The notes beneath the pieces are model-generated. The model searched no databases and was not told the origin of the DNA. It saw only the letters and a list, made by a program, of their open reading frames with translations. The position numbers and the translations under genes were made by a program. A stretch of DNA of 64,000 bases, taken from positions 1-64,000 of the forward strand of contig NZ_AULF01000022.1 in the NCBI RefSeq assembly GCF_000425145.1. The letters run 5' to 3'. Origin of the DNA: Pedobacter glucosidilyticus DSM 23534 (GTDB taxonomy: Bacteria; Bacteroidota; Bacteroidia; Sphingobacteriales; Sphingobacteriaceae). Shown in pieces: positions 26,730-35,950 of the stretch; position 1 is the first letter of the stretch; every line of letters begins with the position of its first letter.

Positions 26730-27611
26730 TTAGTAGTTTCTGGTGTCTATTCCCCAAAGTAATTTGTTTCTTAACGTTGATAAATAAGTTTCATTGTTTA
26801 ACCTTACAAGGTTGATATCAAAATCAGCTCTTTTAACACTTATCCTGATAGATGAATCTACTATTTCTGTCCTAGAGTCGCAGGTTATCAAATACTTAGA
26901 GCTTCTACCTTCAATTTCAAAAGTTAAGGTATGAGCATCTGATAAAACCACAGGTCTTACGTTAAGATTATGCGGAGATATAGGTGTTATTACCATATTT
27001 CCAGATCGAGGAAACACAATTGGGCCGCCACAACTTAAAGAATAAGCTGTAGAACCGGTTGGTGTAGCTACAATTAAACCATCGGCCCAGTATGAGTTTA
27101 AAAATTCGCCATCTTGATAACAATGAATAAGCATCATGGCAGAATTATCCCTTTTATGAATGGTTAAATCGTTAAGTGCAAAATTAAGGTCTTGAAACAG
27201 ATTTTGGTTTGATTCTACTTTGAGTAAGCGTCTTACATCTAACGTAAATTTATGATGAATAAGACCTTCTATAGCTGTCTTAATTCCTTCTTTACTTACA
27301 CTTGCCAAAAAGCCCAGTCTGCCAAAGTTTATCCCTACCATCGGAATTCCAGAATCCCTAACAAAAGTTACAGTATCTAACATGGTTCCATCACCACCAA
27401 GGCTTATCATAACATCTACCTTGTTTTTGATGTCTGTATGGGTTTTAAATGTACCAAATTGTTTGGGTAAGAATAATTTATCTTTTACGAATTCAAAAAA
27501 ATCTTGATAAACAAAAACATCAACCTCATGCTGTACCAAACAATCAAAAACCTGCTGTACATAGGGTAAAACCGAGTTATTAAATTGTCTACCGTAAATT
27601 CCAATGGTCAT
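26730..27611 (-). CDS. nadK: NAD kinase
   Basis: A 293-residue kinase that phosphorylates NAD+ to NADP+. The GGDGTM loop (72-77) and ALNDLTIHKRDNSAMM, with the TPTGSTAYSLSCGGPIV segment, are the family signatures. It is part of the conserved nadK-DUF6089-uppS-bamA run. Confidence 0.97.
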   Translation of the reverse strand: MTIGIYGRQFNNSVLPYVQQVFDCLVQHEVDVFVYQDFFEFVKDKLFLPKQFGTFKTHTDIKNKVDVMISLGGDGTMLDTVTFVRDSGIPMVGINFGRLGFLASVSKEGIKTAIEGLIHHKFTLDVRRLLKVESNQNLFQDLNFALNDLTIHKRDNSAMMLIHCYQDGEFLNSYWADGLIVATPTGSTAYSLSCGGPIVFPRSGNMVITPISPHNLNVRPVVLSDAHTLTFEIEGRSSKYLITCDSRTEIVDSSIRISVKRADFDINLVRLNNETYLSTLRNKLLWGIDTRNY

Positions 27612-27663
27612 TACTTTATATTTTTATATCAGTGGATGAGGATTAATTTCTTATCAGCTTATA

Positions 27664-28329
27664 TCAATCAAAACTTAAATAATTCATCAAAGAATCAAAA
27701 CGATCTTTAGCGTCATTATCTCGCTGCAAATGATTAAAAGTAGCTTTTATGGTATAATCATATCTTAAAAAAGATGCAATTATTGGGCTTATATCCGTTT
27801 TATTAACTTTTATGGTAATTTCTAATTTTGTAGAATTGGCAACGGTATCTATATAAGAGCTTAAGATTTGTGCATTATTAGATTCTACAATTTGTGCAAT
27901 ATGCGATAAAGAATTGTTGCGGTTACTGATTTCTAAGATGATAATTCCACCAGGATCTGCTACAGAAGTAATTTTCGCAAAATAAGTTGTTAAAGTATTG
28001 ATAGAGATTAATCCTAAATAATTCATGCTACTATCTAAAACAGGCACAGCAGTTAATTTTTGCTCATAAAACAGCCTGATAACTTCGTAAATATGTTGAT
28101 CTTCATAAACAAAAGGATTTATTAAAGATAAGTTTAAGTTTCCTACGGTTGTATCATAATCAGGGATTTCTATAATGTCTTCATCAGAAATTAAACCTAA
28201 AAATTGAGTTTCATTTACAATGGGCAAGTGATTTAGCCTAAACTCTGCCATGCGATCTTCAACTTTCTGAATGCTATCAGAAGTTTTTATGGGTGGTATC
28301 GCATCTGATATGAGCTGCGCTGCAATCAT
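27664..28329 (-). CDS. CBS-domain protein
   Basis: A 221-residue protein with a tandem CBS pair in the first 125 residues (the repeats LNHLPIVNETQFLGLISDEDI and LTAVPVLDSSMNYLGLISINT) and a C-terminal ACT-like region (GGIIILEIS...) of about 80 residues. CBS pairs usually bind adenosine nucleotides; the effector and target are unknown. It overlaps the upstream hydrolase by four bases (ATGA), so the two are co-translated. It lies directly upstream of nadK, which makes a link to nucleotide sensing tempting but unproven. Confidence 0.85.
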   Translation of the reverse strand: MIAAQLISDAIPPIKTSDSIQKVEDRMAEFRLNHLPIVNETQFLGLISDEDIIEIPDYDTTVGNLNLSLINPFVYEDQHIYEVIRLFYEQKLTAVPVLDSSMNYLGLISINTLTTYFAKITSVADPGGIIILEISNRNNSLSHIAQIVESNNAQILSSYIDTVANSTKLEITIKVNKTDISPIIASFLRYDYTIKATFNHLQRDNDAKDRFDSLMNYLSFD

Positions 28330-29090
28330 TGATTTTCTATCTTTTCTAAAACTTTATTTAAAATCTGATTAAATTCTGCTGGCTGTTCCATCATTGGGGC
28401 ATGGCCGCATTGATCTATCCAGTATAACTCAGAATTTGGCAATAAATTGTGAAACTCTTCTGCTACTTCTGGTGGGGTAATTCTGTCATTTTTACCCCAA
28501 ATTAAAGCAACTGGAAGTTTTATTTTGTGCAAATCTTTAGACATGTTGTGCCTGATTGCTGATTTAGCCATAGCTAAAATCCTGATAACTTTATTTCTAT
28601 CGTTTACGGTTTCAAAAACTTCATCAACCAATGCTTTGGTTGCTGTAGCTGGATTGTAAAAAGTAAATTCAACTTTTTCTTTTATAAAATCGTAATTTTC
28701 TCTTTTAGGAAACGAGCCACCAAAAGAGTTTTCATATAAACCAGAACTTCCTGTTAAAACCAATGCTTTAACAAATTCTGGATGTGAGGTAACAAAAACT
28801 AAACCAACATGCCCCCCTAAAGAATTCCCTAAAACAATCATGTTTTGAAATTTCTTATACTTCACAAATTTGTGCACAAACTTAGCCAAACTTTTTACCC
28901 CGGTGGTAAGTAATGGTAAATCATAAATGGGTAACATAGGGATAACTACTCGGTATCTGCCTTTAAACTCTAAGATAACTTCTTCCCAGTTACTTAAAGC
29001 CCCCATTAAACCATGGAGCAACAATAAAACCTCTCCTTCTCCTTCCTCTATATATTTGAAACCGTTTTCTTCTTTAATTGTGAACTCCAT
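28326..29090 (-). CDS. Alpha/beta-fold hydrolase
   Basis: A 254-residue single-domain hydrolase. The oxyanion-loop HGLMG is at 26-30, the nucleophile Ser90 in GNSLGGH, an acid in the GKNDRITP segment, and the catalytic His in QCGHAPMMEQP. No signal peptide is present, so it is cytosolic. Substrate is not predictable from sequence. It overlaps the CBS gene start by four bases. Confidence 0.88.
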   Translation of the reverse strand: MEFTIKEENGFKYIEEGEGEVLLLLHGLMGALSNWEEVILEFKGRYRVVIPMLPIYDLPLLTTGVKSLAKFVHKFVKYKKFQNMIVLGNSLGGHVGLVFVTSHPEFVKALVLTGSSGLYENSFGGSFPKRENYDFIKEKVEFTFYNPATATKALVDEVFETVNDRNKVIRILAMAKSAIRHNMSKDLHKIKLPVALIWGKNDRITPPEVAEEFHNLLPNSELYWIDQCGHAPMMEQPAEFNQILNKVLEKIENQ

Positions 29091-29223
29091 AAAAAAATAT
29101 ATCTCGATAATTTATATCAGCTGCTAAAATAGTAGTCTGTTTTTAATTTGGGTACAAAACCTTATTAAATGTTTATAAAATTAATATTTTAAGCGGTTCA
29201 CTAAAGAACTATTTTATTAAAAT

Positions 29224-29673
29224 TTAAGATAAAAGATTTTTGATACACGCTGATATCGCTTTTCCATCTGCTTTACCAAAAAGTTCTTTACTGGCAATCC
29301 CCATTATTTTCCCCATTTCTTTTACAGAAGTTATATTTAATTTCTCTATCAATTGCTTTATATAAGCATTTAATTCTTCTGTGGACAATTGTTTTGGTAA
29401 ATAATGCTCAATCACTTCAATCTCCTCTGCCTCAATTTGATATAAATCTTCTCTGTTTTGACTTTTATAAATATCGGCCGATTCTTTTCTTTGCTTTACT
29501 AGCTTCTGTAAAACTTTAACTTCTGCTTCTTCTGTTATTTCAGATGAAGCTCCTTTCTCTGTTTTGGCTAATAAAAGAGCTGATTTTATAGCTCTTAAAG
29601 CTCTTAACTGAGCTTCATTTTTAGCTAACATAGCAGCTTTAATATCTTGATTAATGGTATTTTCTAAAGACAT
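29224..29673 (-). CDS. GatB/YqeY-domain protein
   Basis: A 149-residue helical protein matching YqeY across its full length (LRAIKSALLLAKTEKG at the N-terminus, KEMGKIMGIASKELFGKADGKAIS at the C-terminus). It is related to the tail of the tRNA amidotransferase subunit GatB and is suggested to bind tRNA, but its role is not known. The SDR gene upstream is 45 bases away on the same strand. Confidence 0.93.
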   Translation of the reverse strand: MSLENTINQDIKAAMLAKNEAQLRALRAIKSALLLAKTEKGASSEITEEAEVKVLQKLVKQRKESADIYKSQNREDLYQIEAEEIEVIEHYLPKQLSTEELNAYIKQLIEKLNITSVKEMGKIMGIASKELFGKADGKAISACIKNLLS

Positions 29674-29717
29674 AATAATGAGGATTAAAACCTTCTTTGT
29701 TGAAATTAAAAACTAAA

Positions 29718-30479
29718 TTAATTATTTTTTAGATGATGACTAGTACTTGCTTGTGAAGTTGGCATAATCACTAAATCATTAATATTAACATGTGCTGGCC
29801 TTGTAGCTATAAAAACTATGGTTTCTGCAATATCTTTAGCTAGCAAGGGTTCATAACCTTCATAAACTTTAGCTGCTTTTTCTTCGTCGCCATGAAATCT
29901 TACTACAGAAAACTCTGTTTCCACAGCACCCGGATGTATTGCACTCACTTTTATACCATGAGGTAATAAATCAATTCGCATAGCTTTGTTAAGCGCATCA
30001 ACAGCGTGTTTGGTAGCACAGTAGACATTTCCATTGGCATAAACTTCTTTTCCGGCAATTGAACCCAAGTTTATGATATGACCCGATTTTCTGTTTACCA
30101 TCCAAGAAGAAACTATTTTTGAAACATACAACAGTCCTTTAATATTGGTATCTATCATAGTGTCCCAATCTGTTAAACTCCCTTTATGTATAGGGTCTAA
30201 ACCTTGGCTTAAACCTGCATTATTAATTAAAATATCAATATTTCGCCATTCGTTTGGTAAATCATGTAAATGTTGAGTAACGGCTTTGCAGTCTCTAACA
30301 TCAAAATTTAGAGCTATAACTTGTATTCCAAAATTTTGTTCGAGACTTTGTGTTAGATTTTCTAATTTATCTTTTCTTCTTCCTGTAATGATGATTTTAT
30401 AATTAAGTGCTGCAAAAGCTTTTGCACAAGCCTCACCAATACCTGATGTAGCACCTGTTATCAACACAATTTTAGACAT
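29718..30479 (-). CDS. Short-chain dehydrogenase/reductase (YdfG-like)
   Basis: A 253-residue NAD(P)-dependent oxidoreductase. TGATSGIG (8-15) binds the cofactor; NNAG, Ser139, and Tyr152/Lys156 in YCATK form the classical catalytic set. RRKDK after the second strand favours NADP(H). Overall wording resembles YdfG, which acts on 3-hydroxy acids such as L-allo-threonine, but substrate is inferred only. Confidence 0.9.
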   Translation of the reverse strand: MSKIVLITGATSGIGEACAKAFAALNYKIIITGRRKDKLENLTQSLEQNFGIQVIALNFDVRDCKAVTQHLHDLPNEWRNIDILINNAGLSQGLDPIHKGSLTDWDTMIDTNIKGLLYVSKIVSSWMVNRKSGHIINLGSIAGKEVYANGNVYCATKHAVDALNKAMRIDLLPHGIKVSAIHPGAVETEFSVVRFHGDEEKAAKVYEGYEPLLAKDIAETIVFIATRPAHVNINDLVIMPTSQASTSHHLKNN

Positions 30480-30518
30480 AGCTTATTTTTTGCGAAAATA
30501 TGATTTAAAATATGGCTC

Positions 30519-31292
30519 TTACTCGAAATATAAACTAAAAATAAAGTTTCTTAAAAAAAGTTTGTCTAAAGGGGTAGAATATGGATCTTCTCCTCTGCGT
30601 AAAACACTATTTATAGAATTAGAAATTTTTATTTCAGGTGATAGCTTAAAAAACTCAAAATACAAATCGAAACCTAAACCGGCTTCGTAGGAAAGTATAC
30701 CTTGTTGGTTTTTAAGAAGTTTATTGAAATAGGTATTATCAGCATCATCGGCATTTTTTTTTGCACCAATATCATACCCGTATTTTAACCCACCTATAAG
30801 ATAAGCTCTAAAGTTGCCTTTTCTATCAGATTTTAATTTTATTAATAAGGGGAAATCTATCATCGTAGAAGATACTGCTCTTCTGGTAAACCCTTCTGGT
30901 GATTCTACAGTTTCTTGCTCATACTTGTTTCCACTCTCAAATTCGTAATCTATAACCCTATCGGCAAAAATTAAGGTAGGTGTAAATCTTAAATCCAGAT
31001 GTTTGGTTACATATAAATTAGCCAATAAACCAATACCAAAGCCAGGATTTAAACTAGAACTAACACTGTTTAAACGTTCTGTAATTGGCGGTGTACTTGC
31101 AATATCTGCTGGTTCTGTAATATTATCACGCCAATTTAAACCTTTTTGTATTTTATATTCTGATTGAATATATTGAAAAGTAAAGCCAAAATGTAAGGTT
31201 TCATCATCTACCCCACCACCCCAATTACCTTGTGCTTGCGCACCAATTGCAAAAAAAATGGTTAATAATAGAACTGATAAACTTTTTATCAT
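30519..31292 (-). CDS. porT: PorT-family T9SS outer-membrane protein
   Basis: A 257-residue protein: signal peptide (1-20, ending AQAQ), then a beta-barrel-like body (GGGVDDETLHFGFTFQYIQSEY and GFGIGLLANLYVTKHLDLRFTPTLIF). PorT is an outer-membrane component of the type IX secretion and gliding machinery. The neighbour is menG, the same pairing as in flavobacteria, and the frames overlap by four bases. Its presence is consistent with the T9SS cargo proteins encoded at 38 and 48 kb. Confidence 0.85.
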   Translation of the reverse strand: MIKSLSVLLLTIFFAIGAQAQGNWGGGVDDETLHFGFTFQYIQSEYKIQKGLNWRDNITEPADIASTPPITERLNSVSSSLNPGFGIGLLANLYVTKHLDLRFTPTLIFADRVIDYEFESGNKYEQETVESPEGFTRRAVSSTMIDFPLLIKLKSDRKGNFRAYLIGGLKYGYDIGAKKNADDADNTYFNKLLKNQQGILSYEAGLGFDLYFEFFKLSPEIKISNSINSVLRRGEDPYSTPLDKLFLRNFIFSLYFE

Positions 31293-32020
31293 TTAACGCC
31301 TGTGTAAATAGAACAAATGCCAAACGCTAAAGGACGACATTTGGTATCTTTGTAGCCAACTTTTTTCATCAAATCTGTAAATCTGCTTCCATCAGGAAAA
31401 GCTTCTACAGATTCTGGTAAATAGCTATAAGCACTAGCATCTTTAGAGAAAATCTTACCGATTGTTGGGGTGATATAATGAAAATAAAAATTATATAATT
31501 GTTTTATAGGGAATGCCTTGGGCTTAGAAAACTCTAAGATAACGGCTTTACCACCTGGTTTTAAAACCCTTAGCATATCGGCAACACCTTTTTCCAGATT
31601 TTCAAAATTTCTAACTCCGTAAGCAACTGTTACAGCATCAAAAGTATGGTCATCAAATAAAAGTTTTTCAGAATCTCCAAGTCTTACCTCAAAAACTTCG
31701 CTTTTATTTCTTTTGATAATTTTCTCATCCGCAATGTTAAGCATCCCTTGAGAAATATCTACACCAATAATTTTTTTAGGTTTTAAAATATCTAAAGCCT
31801 CAAAAGCAAAATCTCCGGTACCTGTTGCTACATCTAAAATATACTGTGGCTGATCTTTTAAAAGCTCTTTTATTGCTTTTTTTCTCCAGATAATATCTAT
31901 CCCTAAAGACAAGAAATGATTTAAAAAATCATAAGTCTTAGATATATTATTAAACATGGTGGCTACTTGCTCTTTTTTTGTAGCCTGCTGATTTTTATAT
32001 GGGGTTACGTTTTCTGCCAT
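31289..32020 (-). CDS. menG: Demethylmenaquinone methyltransferase
   Basis: A 243-residue SAM-dependent methyltransferase of the UbiE/MenG family; the glycine-rich SAM loop is DVATGTGDFAFEA, followed by GVDISQGMLNIA and DAVTVAYGVRNFEN. Bacteroidota use menaquinone, so it most likely methylates demethylmenaquinone in the last step. The ATG at 32020 replaces a TTG four codons upstream. It precedes porT with overlapping frames. Confidence 0.94.
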   Translation of the reverse strand: MAENVTPYKNQQATKKEQVATMFNNISKTYDFLNHFLSLGIDIIWRKKAIKELLKDQPQYILDVATGTGDFAFEALDILKPKKIIGVDISQGMLNIADEKIIKRNKSEVFEVRLGDSEKLLFDDHTFDAVTVAYGVRNFENLEKGVADMLRVLKPGGKAVILEFSKPKAFPIKQLYNFYFHYITPTIGKIFSKDASAYSYLPESVEAFPDGSRFTDLMKKVGYKDTKCRPLAFGICSIYTGVK

Positions 32021-32029
32021 TATTGTGCA

Positions 32030-32037
32030 CAAAGATA
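32030..32037 (-). promoter_or_regulatory. -7 element (TATCTTTG) for menG-porT
   Basis: A perfect TAnnTTTG on the reverse strand, nine bases upstream of the menG ATG, which implies a very short leader. It lies in the 205-base divergent gap shared with engB. Confidence 0.5.
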
Positions 32038-32192
32038 AAATATATTTTACGAGCTAAGATTTTTTTAAACGATGATTTATAAGTTGCCTTACCATACTCG
32101 GTAATTTAAACCTCAAACTCAAGTGTTTTGTTCAGTAAAATCATAACTTATTAAATTTATACAGCAAAGCACTAATAAATAAACAGGATATA

Positions 32193-32221
32193 TTGAACTA
32201 AAAAACTAAACCTTACCTTTA
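32193..32221 (+). promoter_or_regulatory. Promoter of the engB operon
   Basis: TTG at 32193-32195 and TACCTTTA at 32214-32221 (one mismatch to TAnnTTTG) are 18 bases apart. The ATG of engB follows only four bases later, so the mRNA would have almost no leader. Confidence 0.5.
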
Positions 32222-32225
32222 CAGG

Positions 32226-32861
32226 ATGATTATAAAATCGGCAGAATTTACTGTTAGTAATACCAAAATAAGCAAGCTACCACCACCAATATTGCCAGAA
32301 TATGCTTTTATTGGTCGTTCTAACGTGGGTAAATCATCGCTCATTAACATGTTATTAAATGCAAAAGGCTTAGCTAAAACATCGCAAAAGCCTGGCAAAA
32401 CTCAATTAATAAATCATTTTTTGGTTAACAAAAATTGGTATGTGGTTGATTTACCCGGCTATGGTTACGCCAAAAGTTCTAAAAGCAACAGAAAAGAGTG
32501 GGCTAAATTTATCAGAAACTATCTAGAAAAAAGAGAAAGCTTACAATGTGTTTTTGTTTTGATAGATAGTAGGCTTGAACCTCAGAAAATTGATATAGAA
32601 TTTTGCTGCTGGTTAGGAGAAAGAAGCATACCTTTTATATTGCTTTTTACAAAAGCTGATAAACAATCTAACGTAAAATCACAGCAAAATATGGCGGCAT
32701 TTAAAAAAGCGCTGCTTGCCTTTTTTGAGGAAATACCACAAATGATTTTAACATCATCAGAAAAACAATTAGGAAAAGAAGATGTATTAAACTTTATCCA
32801 AGAGGTTAATCAGAATTTTATTGCTCCACAATTTGATTTTGAAGAAGAAGAACAGGAATAA
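32226..32861 (+). CDS. engB: Ribosome-biogenesis GTPase EngB (YihA/YsxC)
   Basis: A 211-residue essential GTPase involved in assembly of the 50S subunit. G1 GRSNVGKS is at 30-37, G2/G3 region with DLPGYGYAK, and G4 TKAD follow the family order. It heads a rightward three-gene operon with the UbiA-like and M3 peptidase genes at gaps of three bases and minus four. Confidence 0.97.
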   Translation: MIIKSAEFTVSNTKISKLPPPILPEYAFIGRSNVGKSSLINMLLNAKGLAKTSQKPGKTQLINHFLVNKNWYVVDLPGYGYAKSSKSNRKEWAKFIRNYLEKRESLQCVFVLIDSRLEPQKIDIEFCCWLGERSIPFILLFTKADKQSNVKSQQNMAAFKKALLAFFEEIPQMILTSSEKQLGKEDVLNFIQEVNQNFIAPQFDFEEEEQE

Positions 32862-32864
32862 AGC

Positions 32865-33728
32865 ATGAAGAAATATTTATCATTAGTAACTTTTTCACAT
32901 ACCATTTTTGCAATGCCCTTTGCCTTTATTGGCTTTTTTCTGGCTGTAAACACTACCAATCATTCTTTTTCTTGGTTTAAGTTGTTTTTAATGGTGCTTT
33001 GTATGGTACTTGCCAGAAATGCTGCCATGGCGTTTAACAGATATTTAGATAGAGATATTGATGCTAAAAACCCAAGAACTAAAGTGCGTGACATACCCGC
33101 CGGGAGAATATCAGCTACCCATGCACTTATTTTTACCATTGCTAACTGCTTACTTTTTATTGCCACAACATGGTTTATCAACATGCTTTGTTTTTGGCTT
33201 TCGCCGATAGCTTTGCTGGTTATTTTAGGCTACAGTGCTACCAAGAGATTTACCGCTTTATGCCATTTGGTATTAGGTTTAGGCTTATCATTAGCACCAA
33301 TTGGCGCTTATTTGGTTGTAACCGGAGAATTTGCCCTTTTACCAATCATGTTTTCTTTAGCAGTTTTATGCTGGGTAAGTGGTTTTGATATTATTTATGC
33401 TTTACAAGATGAAGAGTTTGACCGGGGTGAAAAATTACACTCTATTCCCTCTTACTTTGGCAGAAGTAAAGCTTTATGGATAAGTAATATTTTACACATT
33501 TTGTCTGCTTTATTTGTTATAGCACCCATTTTTATTGCTGCTGATAATTTTTCTTGGCCATACTATTTGGGCTTAATCATCTTCATCAGCATGCTTGTTT
33601 ATCAACATCAACTAGTTAAACCAAATGATTTAAGCCGCGTAAATTTTGCCTTTATGACTACCAATGGCATTGCATCTGTTGCTTTTGCAATTTGCTTTTT
33701 ATTTGATATTTACTACCGTTCGTTATGA
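32865..33728 (+). CDS. UbiA-family prenyltransferase (MqnP-like)
   Basis: A 287-residue integral membrane prenyltransferase, eight to nine helices. The first Asp-rich motif NRYLDRDIDAKNPRT (about residues 60-75) and the second in LQDEEFDRGEK mark the Mg-diphosphate sites. The wording (RDIPAG, GYSATKRFTALCHLVLG) resembles the UbiA subgroup used as MqnP in the futalosine route to menaquinone rather than MenA. Because Bacteroidota make menaquinone, a role in that pathway is likely, but the subtype call is inference. It abuts engB and overlaps the peptidase gene by four bases. Confidence 0.82.
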   Translation: MKKYLSLVTFSHTIFAMPFAFIGFFLAVNTTNHSFSWFKLFLMVLCMVLARNAAMAFNRYLDRDIDAKNPRTKVRDIPAGRISATHALIFTIANCLLFIATTWFINMLCFWLSPIALLVILGYSATKRFTALCHLVLGLGLSLAPIGAYLVVTGEFALLPIMFSLAVLCWVSGFDIIYALQDEEFDRGEKLHSIPSYFGRSKALWISNILHILSALFVIAPIFIAADNFSWPYYLGLIIFISMLVYQHQLVKPNDLSRVNFAFMTTNGIASVAFAICFLFDIYYRSL

Positions 33729-35431
33729 TTATAGAAAAGAAAAAAAGAACCTATCTTCCTGAAAATCTAGAAATTAAATGGGATAATTTAGAACCCCTAT
33801 TTCAGGAATTATTACATAGAGAAATTAATTCTCCAGAAGAATTAGAAACATGGCTAAAAAATAGAAGCGAGCTTGAAGCTGCTTTAGAAGAAGATTTCGC
33901 TTGGCGCTACATCAAAATGACTTGCGATACCGCAAATGAAGATTTAGTTAAAAGCTTTCAATATTTTGCTACCGAGATTGAGCCTCAAATAGCGCCATTA
34001 AGCAATCAGTTAAATGAAAAATTAGTAGCTTCTCCATTTCTAAATCAATTAAATCAAGATAAATACTTTATTTACTTAAGAGGAGTAAAAAAAGCTTTAG
34101 CCCTTTTTAGAGAAGAAAACATCCCTTTACAAACCGAGCTTCAGGTAGAACAGCAAAAATATCAAGCTATTACCGGTAGCATGTCTGTAACTTTAAACGG
34201 ACAAGAATACACTTTAGAACAAGCTTCAAATTTCTTAAAAGATTTAAACAGAGCTACCAGAAAAGAAGCTTGGGAAAGTATAACCCACCGTCGTTTAGAA
34301 GATAAAGATAAACTAGACGAACTTTTTAACAAACTAAAAGCTTTACGTCATCAAGTAGCTTTAAATGCTGGTTTTGATAATTTTAGAGATTACATGTTTG
34401 AATCTTTAGGCAGATTTGATTACAATGCACAAGATTGCTTTGATTTTCATGAGGCTATAGCAAAAGAGATTGTGCCTATTTTAGCAGAGCAAGCAGAAGA
34501 AAGAAAAATAGCACTTCAATTATCTAGCTTAAAACCTTGGGATACGGAGGTTGATACATCGGGTAAACCCGCTTTAAAACCTTTTGAAAATGGTCAAGAA
34601 TTGATTGATAAATCTATCCAGTGTTTTAACAAATTAAACCCTGTATTAGGCGAAAAACTAGCAATCATGAAAGCCAATGTTTTTTTTGATGTGGAGAGTA
34701 GGAAAGGTAAGGCCCCTGGTGGATATAATTATCCTTTAGCAGAAACTGGTGCTCCTTTCATTTTTATGAACTCGGCAGGTTCTTTTAGAGATTTAACTAC
34801 CATGGTACACGAGGGTGGACATGCCATCCATACTTTTGTTACTGCGGATTTAGAATTAAATGATTTTAAACACTGCCCTTCTGAAGTAGCAGAACTAGCT
34901 TCTATGTCTATGGAATTAATTTCTATGGATCATTGGGATGAGTTTTTTGTAGACCCAGAAGAATTAAAAAGGGCAAAAAAATATCAGCTTAAAGATGTTT
35001 TAAAAACGCTTCCTTGGGTGGCCGTAGTTGATGCTTTCCAGCATTGGATTTACACCAACCCAGAACATACCACGCAAGAACGCACCCAAGCATGGAAAGA
35101 AATATTCACCAGATTTGGAGCCAACTTTGTTGATTGGACCGAAAACGAAGAAGCATTAGAAAATCTGTGGCAAAAACAACTACATATATTTGAAGTTCCT
35201 TTTTATTACATAGAATATGCCATTGCCCAGCTAGGTGCCATAGCTGTTTGGAAAAATTATAAAGAAAACCCAGAAAAAGGTTTAAATAATTATTTAGAAG
35301 CTTTGAAATTGGGATATACCAAATCTATAAAAGAGATTTATAAAACAGCAGGAATTGAGTTTAACTTTAGTGCAGATTATGTAAAAGAATTAGCTTCTTT
35401 CATAAAAGACGAACTTAAAAAGCTAGATTAA
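33725..35431 (+). CDS. M3-family oligoendopeptidase (PepF-like)
   Basis: A 568-residue zinc metallopeptidase with HEGGH at 362-366 as the zinc site, within VHEGGHAIHTF; the third ligand should lie in the following CPSEVAELASMSMEL segment. It has no signal peptide, so it acts in the cytoplasm on oligopeptides. It is of typical length for the M3B group. It ends the engB operon, with a strong terminator after it. Confidence 0.94.
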   Translation: MIIEKKKRTYLPENLEIKWDNLEPLFQELLHREINSPEELETWLKNRSELEAALEEDFAWRYIKMTCDTANEDLVKSFQYFATEIEPQIAPLSNQLNEKLVASPFLNQLNQDKYFIYLRGVKKALALFREENIPLQTELQVEQQKYQAITGSMSVTLNGQEYTLEQASNFLKDLNRATRKEAWESITHRRLEDKDKLDELFNKLKALRHQVALNAGFDNFRDYMFESLGRFDYNAQDCFDFHEAIAKEIVPILAEQAEERKIALQLSSLKPWDTEVDTSGKPALKPFENGQELIDKSIQCFNKLNPVLGEKLAIMKANVFFDVESRKGKAPGGYNYPLAETGAPFIFMNSAGSFRDLTTMVHEGGHAIHTFVTADLELNDFKHCPSEVAELASMSMELISMDHWDEFFVDPEELKRAKKYQLKDVLKTLPWVAVVDAFQHWIYTNPEHTTQERTQAWKEIFTRFGANFVDWTENEEALENLWQKQLHIFEVPFYYIEYAIAQLGAIAVWKNYKENPEKGLNNYLEALKLGYTKSIKEIYKTAGIEFNFSADYVKELASFIKDELKKLD

Positions 35432-35433
35432 AA

Positions 35434-35466
35434 TAAAAGCCGATTTTGTATCGGCTTTTATTTTTA
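35434..35466 (+). terminator. Bidirectional terminator between pepF-like gene and bcp
   Basis: TAAAAGCCGAT (35434-35444) and ATCGGCTTTTA (35450-35460) form an 11-bp perfect stem around TTTGT, with T-rich bases on both sides. It can serve both convergent genes. Confidence 0.88.
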
Positions 35467-35473
35467 AAACTAT

Positions 35474-35932
35474 CTATGCTATTGCTGCCAACAACTGTGC
35501 AGAAGCATTTTTGGTATCTACTTTTGCAATAATGGTTTGGATGATACCATTTTCATCGATAACAAAAGTTTTTCTATCTGTCCCCATATATTTCTTACCA
35601 TACATACTTTTTTCAACCCAAACACCGTATTTTTCTACAATATCCTTTTCGGTATCTGCTAGTAAAGTAAAAGGGAGCTCAAACTTATCTACAAATTTTT
35701 TATGAGATTTTTCATCATCTGTACTTACGCCTAAGACTTCAAACCCTTTGGCTTTTAAACTTTGATAGTTGTCTCTAAAATCACAAGCTTCCGCAGTGCA
35801 ACCTGGTGTATTGTCTTTTGGATAAAAATATAAAACAACTTTTTTTCCAATAAAATCACTTAAAGAAACCGAGTTTCCGTATTGGTCTGTTGATGTAAAT
35901 GCTGGAGCTTTATCTCCTTCTTTTAATTCCAT
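35474..35932 (-). CDS. bcp: Thioredoxin-dependent thiol peroxidase (BCP/PrxQ)
   Basis: A 152-residue peroxiredoxin. The peroxidatic Cys45 lies in NTPGCTAEACDFRD and the resolving Cys50 five residues later, the PrxQ pattern. It detoxifies peroxides in the cytoplasm using thioredoxin. It is the distal gene of a short leftward operon with an M23 peptidase and an FAH-family hydrolase. Confidence 0.96.
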   Translation of the reverse strand: MELKEGDKAPAFTSTDQYGNSVSLSDFIGKKVVLYFYPKDNTPGCTAEACDFRDNYQSLKAKGFEVLGVSTDDEKSHKKFVDKFELPFTLLADTEKDIVEKYGVWVEKSMYGKKYMGTDRKTFVIDENGIIQTIIAKVDTKNASAQLLAAIA

Positions 35933-35950
35933 TTTAATTTGTTTTTTAGC

